Part shown: one piece after another, positions 6,187 to 12,042 of the stretch | Layout of the letters: every line of letters starts with the position of its first letter | Numbering within the stretch: the first letter of the stretch is position 1 | Source of the DNA: Chloroflexota bacterium | Lineage (GTDB): Bacteria > Chloroflexota > UBA6077 | Direction of reading: 5' to 3' | Assembly: GCA_021806765.1 (NCBI GenBank) | Contig: JAJZQR010000159.1 | Location: 1 to 12,042 of the forward strand | Length of the DNA: 12,042 bases | Notes under the pieces: generated by a model | What the model was told of the DNA's origin: nothing | Databases searched by the model: none | What the model saw: the letters and a program-made list of their open reading frames with translations, nothing else | Position numbers and translations under genes: made by a program

Positions 6187-7362
6187 CTACGCCCTGCCTT
6201 GACCACCCTCAACAATCATCCGTCCGAGACGGCGCCGGTAGTAGGCGAAGTTGTCCCAAGATACGTCCGGCGGTACATTGTGATCCACGTGGGGAATGTA
6301 ACCCCCGTGTCGCAGCATGAACGGCACCTTAGCCTCGAGCTCTGCATCGATCGCCTCCTTGCCGGCAGCGATCTTCGTCTTGTCCAGCCCACCCAGCATC
6401 TGGAGGCGAGGGAATGCCTTCCTCACTTCCACCACGTCCATACCCGCGTTCACCTCAAATGGGGACAGTCCCGTGACGCCCGCCTCCAAGAACAGTGGGA
6501 TCAACTTCCAGCAGTCCCCATCCGTGTCAACCAAAATGACCTTTACACCCTTCTCCTTGAGGCAAGAGGTCAGCCGTTGATAGGGCCGCAGCATGAACTC
6601 CCGGAAGAGGGCAGGGGAGATGAGGGGACCAGCCTTGTAGGCCATATCCTCCCAGATCAATGCCAGATCGGCGTCGACCTGGTCCAGCACGGCGCCGTAG
6701 ATGGCGATCCAGAAGTCGGCCAGGTAGTCCATCATGTCATGCAACAACTCTGGCTGGTCGTAGAAGGCCATGAGAACATTCTCCGGGCCCAGCAGGTTCC
6801 GAGGAGTGCCGAAGAAGCCTGCATGGAGTCCCCCAACACAGAGTGGGTAGTCCCTCCGCTTGAACTGCTCCACGAGTTGCGGCCAGTTCGCCGGTAACCT
6901 GCCCTCTAAGGTGGGCTGGAGCCGCTCCGCCTTGAACCTCTCCCAATCATCACGGTTGGCAACAGGCCAGCCGACCCCATGCGGCAAGCTGGAGCGGTCT
7001 TTGTTCTCCCTACAGAGGATGCCATCCTCGTCGCGCATGAGCACCCAGTCCCCATGGTCCTCCAGGACCTCGACCGGAAAAACCGGACAAACATAGTTGT
7101 TCAGCGGAATGCGGCGAATGCCCTTATCAAAGCCGAAAACGTCATGGATATCGTGCCCGAAGTCCCGCTCCTCGCTCCAGGGGTTACCTTCACCACGCAC
7201 GCTCAGACCGTAGGGTACGGAATCGGGAAAGCCCACCTTGCGCTGGAGGCCCTCGCCATACCAACGTCTCACTGCCCCAGCCCAGTACCCAAACTCCCAG
7301 AGGGGCACCCTGTCCACCTCTTCAAAGGCCATCGTCGCCAGGAATCTCTCTCTTGAGTCCAC
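6187..7362 (-). CDS. UroD-family methyltransferase-like protein (intact)
   Basis: 391 residues from GTG 7360-7362, which has GGAG 9 bases upstream. A GTG at 7417-7419 would add 19 residues, but the family normally begins at DSRERFLATMxFExVDRVPLWEF, which supports the shorter form. Uroporphyrinogen-decarboxylase superfamily barrel: WEFGYWAG (22-29), FGFDKGIRR (76-84), GGLHAGFF (177-184), IWEDMAYKAGPLISP (236-250), ILVDTDGD (276-283), GLSPFEVNAGMD (298-309), LGGLDKTKI (323-331), and a characteristic end GGYIPHVDHNVPPDVSW (353-369). At the position of the His-x-Cys zinc motif of MtaA/CmuA methyltransferases it has D279-T-D281-G-D-C284. The adjacent corrinoid gene suggests a methyl-transfer role, substrate unknown; true HemE is unlikely because the substrate-handling sequence differs and there are two copies here. 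Confidence 0.85.
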   Translation of the reverse strand: MDSRERFLATMAFEEVDRVPLWEFGYWAGAVRRWYGEGLQRKVGFPDSVPYGLSVRGEGNPWSEERDFGHDIHDVFGFDKGIRRIPLNNYVCPVFPVEVLEDHGDWVLMRDEDGILCRENKDRSSLPHGVGWPVANRDDWERFKAERLQPTLEGRLPANWPQLVEQFKRRDYPLCVGGLHAGFFGTPRNLLGPENVLMAFYDQPELLHDMMDYLADFWIAIYGAVLDQVDADLALIWEDMAYKAGPLISPALFREFMLRPYQRLTSCLKEKGVKVILVDTDGDCWKLIPLFLEAGVTGLSPFEVNAGMDVVEVRKAFPRLQMLGGLDKTKIAAGKEAIDAELEAKVPFMLRHGGYIPHVDHNVPPDVSWDNFAYYRRRLGRMIVEGGQGRA

Positions 7363-7476
7363 GATCCTATTCTCCACATGCCACTGATAGTCATGCCATT
7401 GGTCAAGACCGCGGTCCACAGGGCGACGCCTCGGCCCAGAGCATATCGCCCCTCCGGTGCCCGACGCGGTGAAGTA

Positions 7477-8250
7477 CTAGTCGATGTACACACCACCGTT
7501 GACGTCCGTAGCCTCGCCGGTGATGTAGGACGCCCCTTCTGATGCCAAGAACATCACGGCATTCGCGATGTCATCCGGCTGGCCGAAGCGGGCTAGTGGG
7601 ATGAGAGCCAGAGTGCGTGCCCCGGCCTCACCTTCCGTGATGGTGGGGTTCAAAGCTGACTGGATCACGCCCGGGCAGATGGCGTTGACGGTCACGTAGG
7701 GTGCTGCTTCGCGGGCAAGTCCATGTGTCAGGCCGAGGAGGCCCGCCTTAGCAGCGGCGTAACAGGTCTTGCTTACGGTGGGGTAGGCGCCACCGTGCTT
7801 GGCGACCATGGAGGATATGTTTATGATCCGGCCCCATTGGTTGCGGATCATGTAGGGAAGAACGGCCTGCGACCAGTTAAAGGCACCTTTTAGGTGAATA
7901 CCGATTGTGCGGTCCCAATCCTCTTCCGTAAGATCTACGAAGTTCTTCGGCTGGGTGACGCCCGCATTGTTCACCAGGATATCGATCCGCCGCGCCCGTG
8001 CGAAGACTTCAGCGGCGATCTCTCGCGCCTGGCTATAGGAACGGACGTCGGCCTGAAACACCATCGCCTCCCGACCTAGCGCCGAAACCTCTGCGGCCGT
8101 CTGTTCCGCCTGCTCGAGGTTCACGTCGACCACAACCGGGGTGGCTCCGCGCTCGGCGAAGGCGAGGGACATCGCCCGACCAAAGGCTCCGCCGCCCCCG
8201 GTGATCACCGCCACACGGTTCTTCAGATCGTGTCCATCTGTACCCTGCAT
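7477..8250 (-). CDS. SDR-family NAD-dependent dehydrogenase
   Basis: 257 residues from ATG 8248-8250, with GGAG 7 bases upstream; an in-frame ATG at 8317-8319 would add 23 residues unlike the family. Classical SDR: cofactor motif T17-G-G-G-G-A-F-G24, Asp42 ending the second strand in VVVDVN (predicting NAD rather than NADP), D69 in QADVRS, NNAG (94-97), SSM at 146-148, Y164-x-x-x-K168, and an ITGEATDVNGG end. It should oxidise a hydroxyl of a sugar, cyclitol or similar compound. The Asn of the usual Asn-Ser-Tyr-Lys tetrad, expected in vNLkG, is His119 here, and four extra residues lie between the catalytic Ser and Tyr. It follows the permease genes after a 111-base gap that shows no other gene. 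Confidence 0.9.
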   Translation of the reverse strand: MQGTDGHDLKNRVAVITGGGGAFGRAMSLAFAERGATPVVVDVNLEQAEQTAAEVSALGREAMVFQADVRSYSQAREIAAEVFARARRIDILVNNAGVTQPKNFVDLTEEDWDRTIGIHLKGAFNWSQAVLPYMIRNQWGRIINISSMVAKHGGAYPTVSKTCYAAAKAGLLGLTHGLAREAAPYVTVNAICPGVIQSALNPTITEGEAGARTLALIPLARFGQPDDIANAVMFLASEGASYITGEATDVNGGVYID

Positions 8251-8361
8251 CGGTCGTCTCCACTCCAACAGTATTGATGTCTTGCCATGGTTGTCCATAA
8301 CCTTCAGCCGCACCAACAACCTCGCGGCGACCTAGGTTCAGGCATCTCCGGTCACATCCGG

Positions 8362-9228
8362 TCATCCCTTGACGGCCCCGGCTGTCAGACCCTTGACGTA
8401 GTACTCCAGGAAGAACGAGTAGAGAAGTGCCACCGGCACCGACGCCAAGAGGGCGGCGCCCATCAAAGAGCCCCAGAAGAAGGCATCCCCAACCGTCAAG
8501 GCACCCACAACGCCCACCGCCAAAGTTGTGTTGACGCTCGCCTGTGTGAAGGTGAGGGCGTAGATGAACTCATTCCAGGAGAGCGTGAAGGCGAAGAGGC
8601 CCGCCGATACAATGCCTGGCAAGCAGAGCGGAAGGACGATCTTGAACAGCGCCTCCACGCGGTTGCAGCCATCGATCATCGCGCACTCTTCCAACTCCCT
8701 CGGGATCCCCCTGAAGTAGCCCATGAGGAGCCAGGTGCAGAAAGGGATGAGAAAGGTCGGATAGGTGATGACCAGCGCCCAGATGGAGTCGTAAAGGCCC
8801 AAAGAGCGCACTATGTAGGCGAGGGGTACGAAAAGCAGCGTCCGGGGCACCAAGTAGGTGACGAAGACTCCCAAACCGAGCACCTCGGCCCCACGGAAGC
8901 GCAGGCGAGCGAGACTATAGCCGCCCAGGATGCCGACGATCAGCGAGATGGCGGTGGAGAGCACGGAGACGACTATCGTGTTCGTCATCCAAGTCCAGAA
9001 CGGGTACTTGGAGAACATGTCGGCGTAGTGCTCGAGAGTCGGCTTATAGACTATGAACGGCGCCTGTTTGAAGTTGTACAGTTCCGGGTTCGGCTTGATT
9101 GACGAAATCGCCATCCAGACGAACGGCACGAGCGTGGTCACGAGGAAGAAGATAGTCGTGCCGTAGACGAGGATCCACTTGCCGATGTTCTTGGGCCGTC
9201 GCGGACGGGCGGAAGCGACAGTCGCCAT
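8362..9228 (-). CDS. Carbohydrate ABC transporter permease, MalG/UgpE type
   Basis: 288 residues, normal length. About six membrane helices: near 19-41, 83-106, 117-140, 148-170, 204-226 and 250-272. The cytoplasmic EAA loop that docks on the ATPase is at about 179-203: LEECAMIDGCNRVEALFKIV followed by LPL. The end YYVKGLTAGAVKG is the MalG-family signature. It forms the inner-membrane channel together with the preceding MalF-type permease, whose stop is only 3 bases upstream of this ATG (9226-9228). GGGGGATAGG precedes the start. The substrate is probably a sugar, polyol or glycoside, judging only by family (CUT1). Confidence 0.95.
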   Translation of the reverse strand: MATVASARPRRPKNIGKWILVYGTTIFFLVTTLVPFVWMAISSIKPNPELYNFKQAPFIVYKPTLEHYADMFSKYPFWTWMTNTIVVSVLSTAISLIVGILGGYSLARLRFRGAEVLGLGVFVTYLVPRTLLFVPLAYIVRSLGLYDSIWALVITYPTFLIPFCTWLLMGYFRGIPRELEECAMIDGCNRVEALFKIVLPLCLPGIVSAGLFAFTLSWNEFIYALTFTQASVNTTLAVGVVGALTVGDAFFWGSLMGAALLASVPVALLYSFFLEYYVKGLTAGAVKG

Positions 9229-9231
9229 GGC

Positions 9232-10179
9232 CTATCCCCCTTGCTTCCTAAGGTATCTAAGCTGCTGCAGCACCACTGCCACGAGGATCGGGAACATGAA
9301 GAGCGAAATGGCCGCTCCTTCGCCAAGCCGCCCGTTCTGGATGGCCACCTGCTGAGTGAGCGTGGCGAAGAGGTGCGTCGAGTTGCCCGGCCCGCCGCGG
9401 GTAAGCACGTACACGATTTCGAAATCGGCGAACGTTTGAATGGTCGAGAACAGGGTGACGACCGCCGTCACTGGCATCAGCAAGGGTACTGTGATATTCC
9501 AGAACCGATGCCACGGTCCGGCGCCGTCGACCTGCGCTGCCTCATATAGGTCCTGCGGTATCGTCTGCAAGCCGGCCAGTAGGGTGATGCCGAAAAACGG
9601 CACGCCTCGCCAGACGTTCACAATCTGGATCGACAGCATGGCCCAGAACTCGTTGCCCAGCCAATTCGGCCCCTTCTCGACCAGGCCTGTCGTCACGAGG
9701 AACCAGTTGAGGACGCCGAAGTTCGAGTCGTACATCCACAGCCAGGCGAGCGCGCTGAGCGTACTCGGGACTATCCACGGCAGGAGCATGGTGCCGCGCA
9801 CCAGGTTCTTTAGCGGCAGACCTTCGTTCAGAGCCAGGGCCATCGCCATGCCGAGCGCCAATTTGAAGACCACAGCGACGAACGTGTAGTTGAAGGTATT
9901 GACGACCGTCTGGCGAAAGACCTGGTTCTGCAGGAGGCGGGCGAAGTTGGTCAGGCCCACGAAACTTCCTGAGGCGTCTACGCCGATGAGCTTGTTCGTC
10001 AGGCTGAGGTAGATCGCGAGACCGAACGGATAGGCGACAAACGCGATGAGCAACAGCAGCCCAGGGGCCAGCAACAGGTAGCCCAACACGCTCTCACGCT
10101 GAAGTAGCGTTTCCAATCGGTTGCGCAACCCGACGGATGGTGTGCCGTGCGCGACAGGTGAAGCCTCCAACGTTTGCAC
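9232..10179 (-). CDS. Carbohydrate ABC transporter permease, MalF/UgpA type
   Basis: 315 residues from GTG 10177-10179, which has a strong AGGAGG 8 bases upstream. The frame stays open to a GTG at 10276-10278, but that would add 33 unlikely residues lying over the intergenic hairpin. Membrane helices lie near 33-60, 95-118, 130-150, 178-203, 233-252 and 289-308. The EAA loop is at about 211-233: LYEAAQVDGAGPWHRFWNIT followed by VPL. GLTNFARLL (75-83) and the TRGGPGNSTHLFAT stretch (260-273) are typical of the MalF/UgpA family. It pairs with the next permease to form the channel for the upstream binding protein. Confidence 0.94.
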   Translation of the reverse strand: MQTLEASPVAHGTPSVGLRNRLETLLQRESVLGYLLLAPGLLLLIAFVAYPFGLAIYLSLTNKLIGVDASGSFVGLTNFARLLQNQVFRQTVVNTFNYTFVAVVFKLALGMAMALALNEGLPLKNLVRGTMLLPWIVPSTLSALAWLWMYDSNFGVLNWFLVTTGLVEKGPNWLGNEFWAMLSIQIVNVWRGVPFFGITLLAGLQTIPQDLYEAAQVDGAGPWHRFWNITVPLLMPVTAVVTLFSTIQTFADFEIVYVLTRGGPGNSTHLFATLTQQVAIQNGRLGEGAAISLFMFPILVAVVLQQLRYLRKQGG

Positions 10180-10236
10180 GATCGCTGCCTCCTGAAGGTG
10201 ATCGTCAAGCCAGACAGACTCGATCGCCGGGCGCCG

Positions 10237-10272
10237 GCCGGGGCAGAATTGGACAGATGCGCCTGCCCCGGC
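10237..10272 (-). promoter_or_regulatory. Strong hairpin between binding-protein and permease genes
   Basis: GCCGGGGCAG (10237-10246) and CTGCCCCGGC (10263-10272) are perfectly complementary 10-bp arms around a 16-base loop, inside the 209-base gap between the binding-protein stop (10389) and the permease start (10179). In sugar importers a stem-loop here commonly protects the binding-protein mRNA end or partly terminates transcription, giving more binding protein than permease. That role is inferred from position. No U-run follows. I see no gene in the rest of the gap. Confidence 0.55.
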
Positions 10273-10388
10273 GGACACCCCGCATGGTCCCCACAGCCAA
10301 TCGCCAGCCAGCTTGGCCGCGGGCGGACCTTCTCGCCTCCCGTCCGGTGAGCACGACGAGCAAGGTATGAAGCGACTGGCCTCCAGGA

Positions 10389-11756
10389 CTAGCCTTTGGC
10401 CAGCATTGCCTTGTACTGATCAACTGCCCACTTGACGGCATCCTCGGGCTTGCTGCCCTTGATGACCATCGTGGCCATATCGATCAGAGTGAAGTTGTTG
10501 AAGGACTCGGCGGCCGTGCGCGTGACCGGTCCGGGGTACCCGTTCATGTGGGCGAACGCCATCGAGTCCATAACCGGCTTCAGCTTGGGGTTCTTCCAAA
10601 TTTCCAGATCGGCCATGTTCTTGGTCATGCCTACGCGGTCGCCGCTGGCGGCGGTGATCCACTTGCCATACTGCTCTTTCGACATCATGTACTTCAGGAG
10701 GGCCTTTGCCTCGTCCTGTGCCTTGCAGTACTTGAACAGGCCGAACGACTGGGTCTCTGCGCGCAGGTGCCGTCCGCCGGGCCCTTGCGGGTAGATGCCG
10801 TGAGCTATCTTGTCGGTCAACTGCGGTGCGTCCTTGAAGGACGCGCTGTAGATGCTCGAGCTGTTGCCGGTGAGGGCCATCTGCCCGGCAAGAACGAGCC
10901 TGTTGTTGGCGGAGTCATCCCACGACGTCGCCGCGGGGTCGAAGGCCTCCTCGTACAGCCTCTTGATCATCTGTAGGCACTTGATAGTTTCGGGGCTGTC
11001 TATGGCGAGCGTCTTGCCGTCCTGCTGGACCTCCTTGGCACCGTAGGACCAGAGGATGCTGTACATGAACGTGTTGCCATCGCCTGCCGCGTGAGCGATC
11101 GGCCAGCCGACCAGGTATTTGTTCTGCCGCAGCGTCTTGCCAACCTCCAGCAGTTGATCCCAGGTATCTGGGAGCTGCAGGTTGAACTGCTGGAAGAGGT
11201 CGCTGCGGTAAACGAGCAGATGGGTCGTGCCGGTGTGGGGCATCGCCCGCCAAACGCCGTCGACCACGCAGACCTGCTTGGCTAGGTCGTAGAAGCCGCC
11301 GCTCTCTTTCTCGATAGAGGCGGCGACGTCGCTCACGTCTGCCAGCTTGTCGGTGTACAGGAACGGAGTGCCGTCGAAGAGGTGGATGATATCCGGTCCA
11401 GCGCCTGCCTCGGCGGCGGCGGCAACCTTGGTCGGAATGTCATTCATCGAAATGACGTCGCACGTCACATCTACGTTGTTGTTCTTGCCCCAGCCCTCGG
11501 CCTGGGCCTTGAAGGTAGCGTCCGTGTCCGGACCGAAAAAGCTGCGCACCACCATGCTGAGCTTGGGCTTGCCATCCGACTTTATCACTGCCGGGGCCTG
11601 AGTCCCTGCTGGCGCCGGGGCCTGCGCCCCGGATGGCACCTGGGTGGGCGTCGCCGGAGCGCACGCGCTGAGCGCCGCGCCCAGGCCAGCGGCACCCATG
11701 CCGAGAAGCAATTGCCGTCTTGTTACCCGGTTGGCCAATGGCTTGTTGCCGTCCAT
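10389..11756 (-). CDS. Sugar ABC transporter substrate-binding lipoprotein, Tat-exported
   Basis: 455 residues, normal for extracellular solute-binding protein family 1 (MalE/UgpB type). The N-terminus has a twin-arginine motif VTRRQLLLG (11-19), a hydrophobic stretch to about 28, and lipobox LSAC with the lipidated Cys at 32. An Ala/Pro/Thr/Gln-rich linker follows to about 57, before the folded domain begins at KPKLSMVVRSFFG. The mature protein would be anchored outside the membrane and deliver the ligand to the permeases. Internal features fit the family: ADVSDVAASI, DGVWRAMPHTG with a membrane-distal binding lobe, QLPDTWDQLLEVGKTL, and ALLKYMMSKEQYGKW. ATG 11754-11756 follows GGAGG by 4 bases. 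It is the first gene of the cluster, after a 7-3-7 palindrome. The ligand cannot be predicted. Confidence 0.94.
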   Translation of the reverse strand: MDGNKPLANRVTRRQLLLGMGAAGLGAALSACAPATPTQVPSGAQAPAPAGTQAPAVIKSDGKPKLSMVVRSFFGPDTDATFKAQAEGWGKNNNVDVTCDVISMNDIPTKVAAAAEAGAGPDIIHLFDGTPFLYTDKLADVSDVAASIEKESGGFYDLAKQVCVVDGVWRAMPHTGTTHLLVYRSDLFQQFNLQLPDTWDQLLEVGKTLRQNKYLVGWPIAHAAGDGNTFMYSILWSYGAKEVQQDGKTLAIDSPETIKCLQMIKRLYEEAFDPAATSWDDSANNRLVLAGQMALTGNSSSIYSASFKDAPQLTDKIAHGIYPQGPGGRHLRAETQSFGLFKYCKAQDEAKALLKYMMSKEQYGKWITAASGDRVGMTKNMADLEIWKNPKLKPVMDSMAFAHMNGYPGPVTRTAAESFNNFTLIDMATMVIKGSKPEDAVKWAVDQYKAMLAKG

Positions 11757-11779
11757 ACGTCCTCCGCTTTCTTTTGAGT

Positions 11780-11796
11780 GGTTCGCGCTGCGAACC
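11780..11796. promoter_or_regulatory. Operator-like palindrome in front of the binding-protein gene
   Basis: GGTTCGC-GCT-GCGAACC is a perfect 7-bp inverted repeat with a 3-base centre, 23 bases upstream of the binding-protein ATG. Size and symmetry suit a dimeric repressor such as a LacI- or GntR-type sugar regulator, but a short RNA hairpin in the leader is an alternative. No regulator gene is in the window and I could not place a convincing -35/-10 pair around it. Confidence 0.45.
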
Positions 11797-11870
11797 GTGG
11801 ACAGTACCTAAAGCCTTCAGCGTGTCGCCCCTAGCTCTACTGCTCGCCTCACCCCCCTACGCACTCTTCC

Positions 11871-11926
11871 CCGCCCGGTAAGGAAAGGGCGGCGAGGGCG
11901 CCTGCCGCCCTTTCCTTACCGGGCGG
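11871..11926. terminator. 23-bp perfect hairpin, probable terminator of the upstream gene
   Basis: The arms at 11871-11893 and 11904-11926 are perfect reverse complements around a 10-base loop (GAGGGCGCCT). On the minus strand it starts 6 bases after the stop (11932-11934) of the partial gene at the right edge and precedes the binding-protein leader, as expected for the end of one transcription unit and the start of the next. No U-run follows the stem on either strand. Confidence 0.7.
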
Positions 11927-11931
11927 CGGAC

Positions 11932-12042
11932 CTACCGGAAGGTTGCCTCTACCTGGGCAAGTTCGCCATCCGTCAGTTTGACATAAGGCACGTTCATGAT
12001 CGGCTGCATCATGTCCCAGTCCCAGATGTCGTAGCCCGGCCT
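11932..12042 (-). CDS. C-terminal end of an unidentified protein (partial)
   Basis: The last 36 residues of a minus-strand frame open to the window edge, ending in TAG at 11932-11934. The sequence includes GYDIWDWDMMQPIM, then NVPYVKLTDGELAQVEATFR. I do not recognise the family. The acidic, helix-like LTDGELAQVEATF end resembles an ordinary enzyme C-terminus. It is supported as a real gene by the strong hairpin directly after its stop and by having the same orientation as the cluster. Confidence 0.55.
   Translation of the reverse strand, partial: RPGYDIWDWDMMQPIMNVPYVKLTDGELAQVEATFR

Noticed and set aside
4230..7362. Either UroD gene as HemE of haem synthesis
   Set aside because: Two divergent copies flank a corrinoid protein in a transport/catabolism cluster; no other haem genes are present, and the motifs are those of the methyltransferase-like branch.
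8287..9102. Long plus-strand open frame (271 codons) across the permease gene
   Set aside because: It lies antisense to a clear permease and SDR start, has low-complexity charged composition (many Arg, Glu, His), and shows no domain. Antisense shadow of a G+C-rich gene.
10180..10278. Extended N-terminus of the MalF-type permease
   Set aside because: The extra 33 residues are unlike the family and overlap the intergenic hairpin; the GTG at 10177-10179 has a strong AGGAGG.
1..12042. CRISPR arrays, tRNA/rRNA genes, insertion sequences or phage genes
   Set aside because: No regularly spaced repeats, tRNA-like cloverleaf, rRNA sequence, transposase or integrase motif was seen on either strand.

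Overview
The window reads as one long minus-strand catabolic gene cluster running from about 11756 down to 182. A convergent plus-strand gene end (3-95) sits at the left edge and the tail of another minus-strand gene (11932-12042) at the right edge. G+C is moderately high. Starts are a mix of ATG and GTG with clear GGAG-type ribosome binding sites. The solute-binding protein is a Tat-exported lipoprotein with an Ala/Pro/Thr-rich linker after its lipobox cysteine. Together with a sugar ABC importer, corrinoid protein and UroD-family proteins, this suggests an uncultured Chloroflexota or similar anaerobic or soil/sediment bacterium. That placement is an inference; no rRNA or marker gene is present.

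Layout in transcription order (right to left on the given strand): a terminator-like 23-bp perfect hairpin behind an unidentified upstream gene; a short leader with a 7-3-7 palindrome; the sugar-type ABC importer (Tat lipoprotein binding protein, a 209-bp gap with a strong hairpin, then two MalF/MalG-type permeases); an SDR dehydrogenase; a UroD-family methyltransferase-like protein; a MtbC/MtaC-type corrinoid protein; a second UroD-family gene cut by one in-frame TGA; a short leftover C-terminus of a different MalG-type permease; a 3-hydroxyisobutyrate-dehydrogenase-type reductase; an AP-endonuclease-2-type sugar isomerase/epimerase; a Dabb-domain protein; and an acetolactate-synthase-like ThDP enzyme overlapping it by GTGA. 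A 30-bp perfect palindrome (112-141) separates the cluster from the convergent gene, which is the TOBE-domain end of a sugar ABC ATPase. No ATPase lies inside the cluster.

How the genes could work together (inference): the importer brings in a polyhydroxylated compound, possibly O-methylated. The UroD proteins and corrinoid protein move a methyl group, and the SDR, isomerase, reductase and ThDP lyase oxidise, rearrange and cleave the remaining carbon skeleton. The set resembles inositol or sugar-acid catabolism joined to a corrinoid methyl-transfer module. The UroD proteins lack the usual His-x-Cys zinc motif, so their chemistry is uncertain. The permease remnant suggests the cluster was assembled by recombination: the upstream UroD/corrinoid block appears to have replaced, or been joined to, what used to be another transporter operon.
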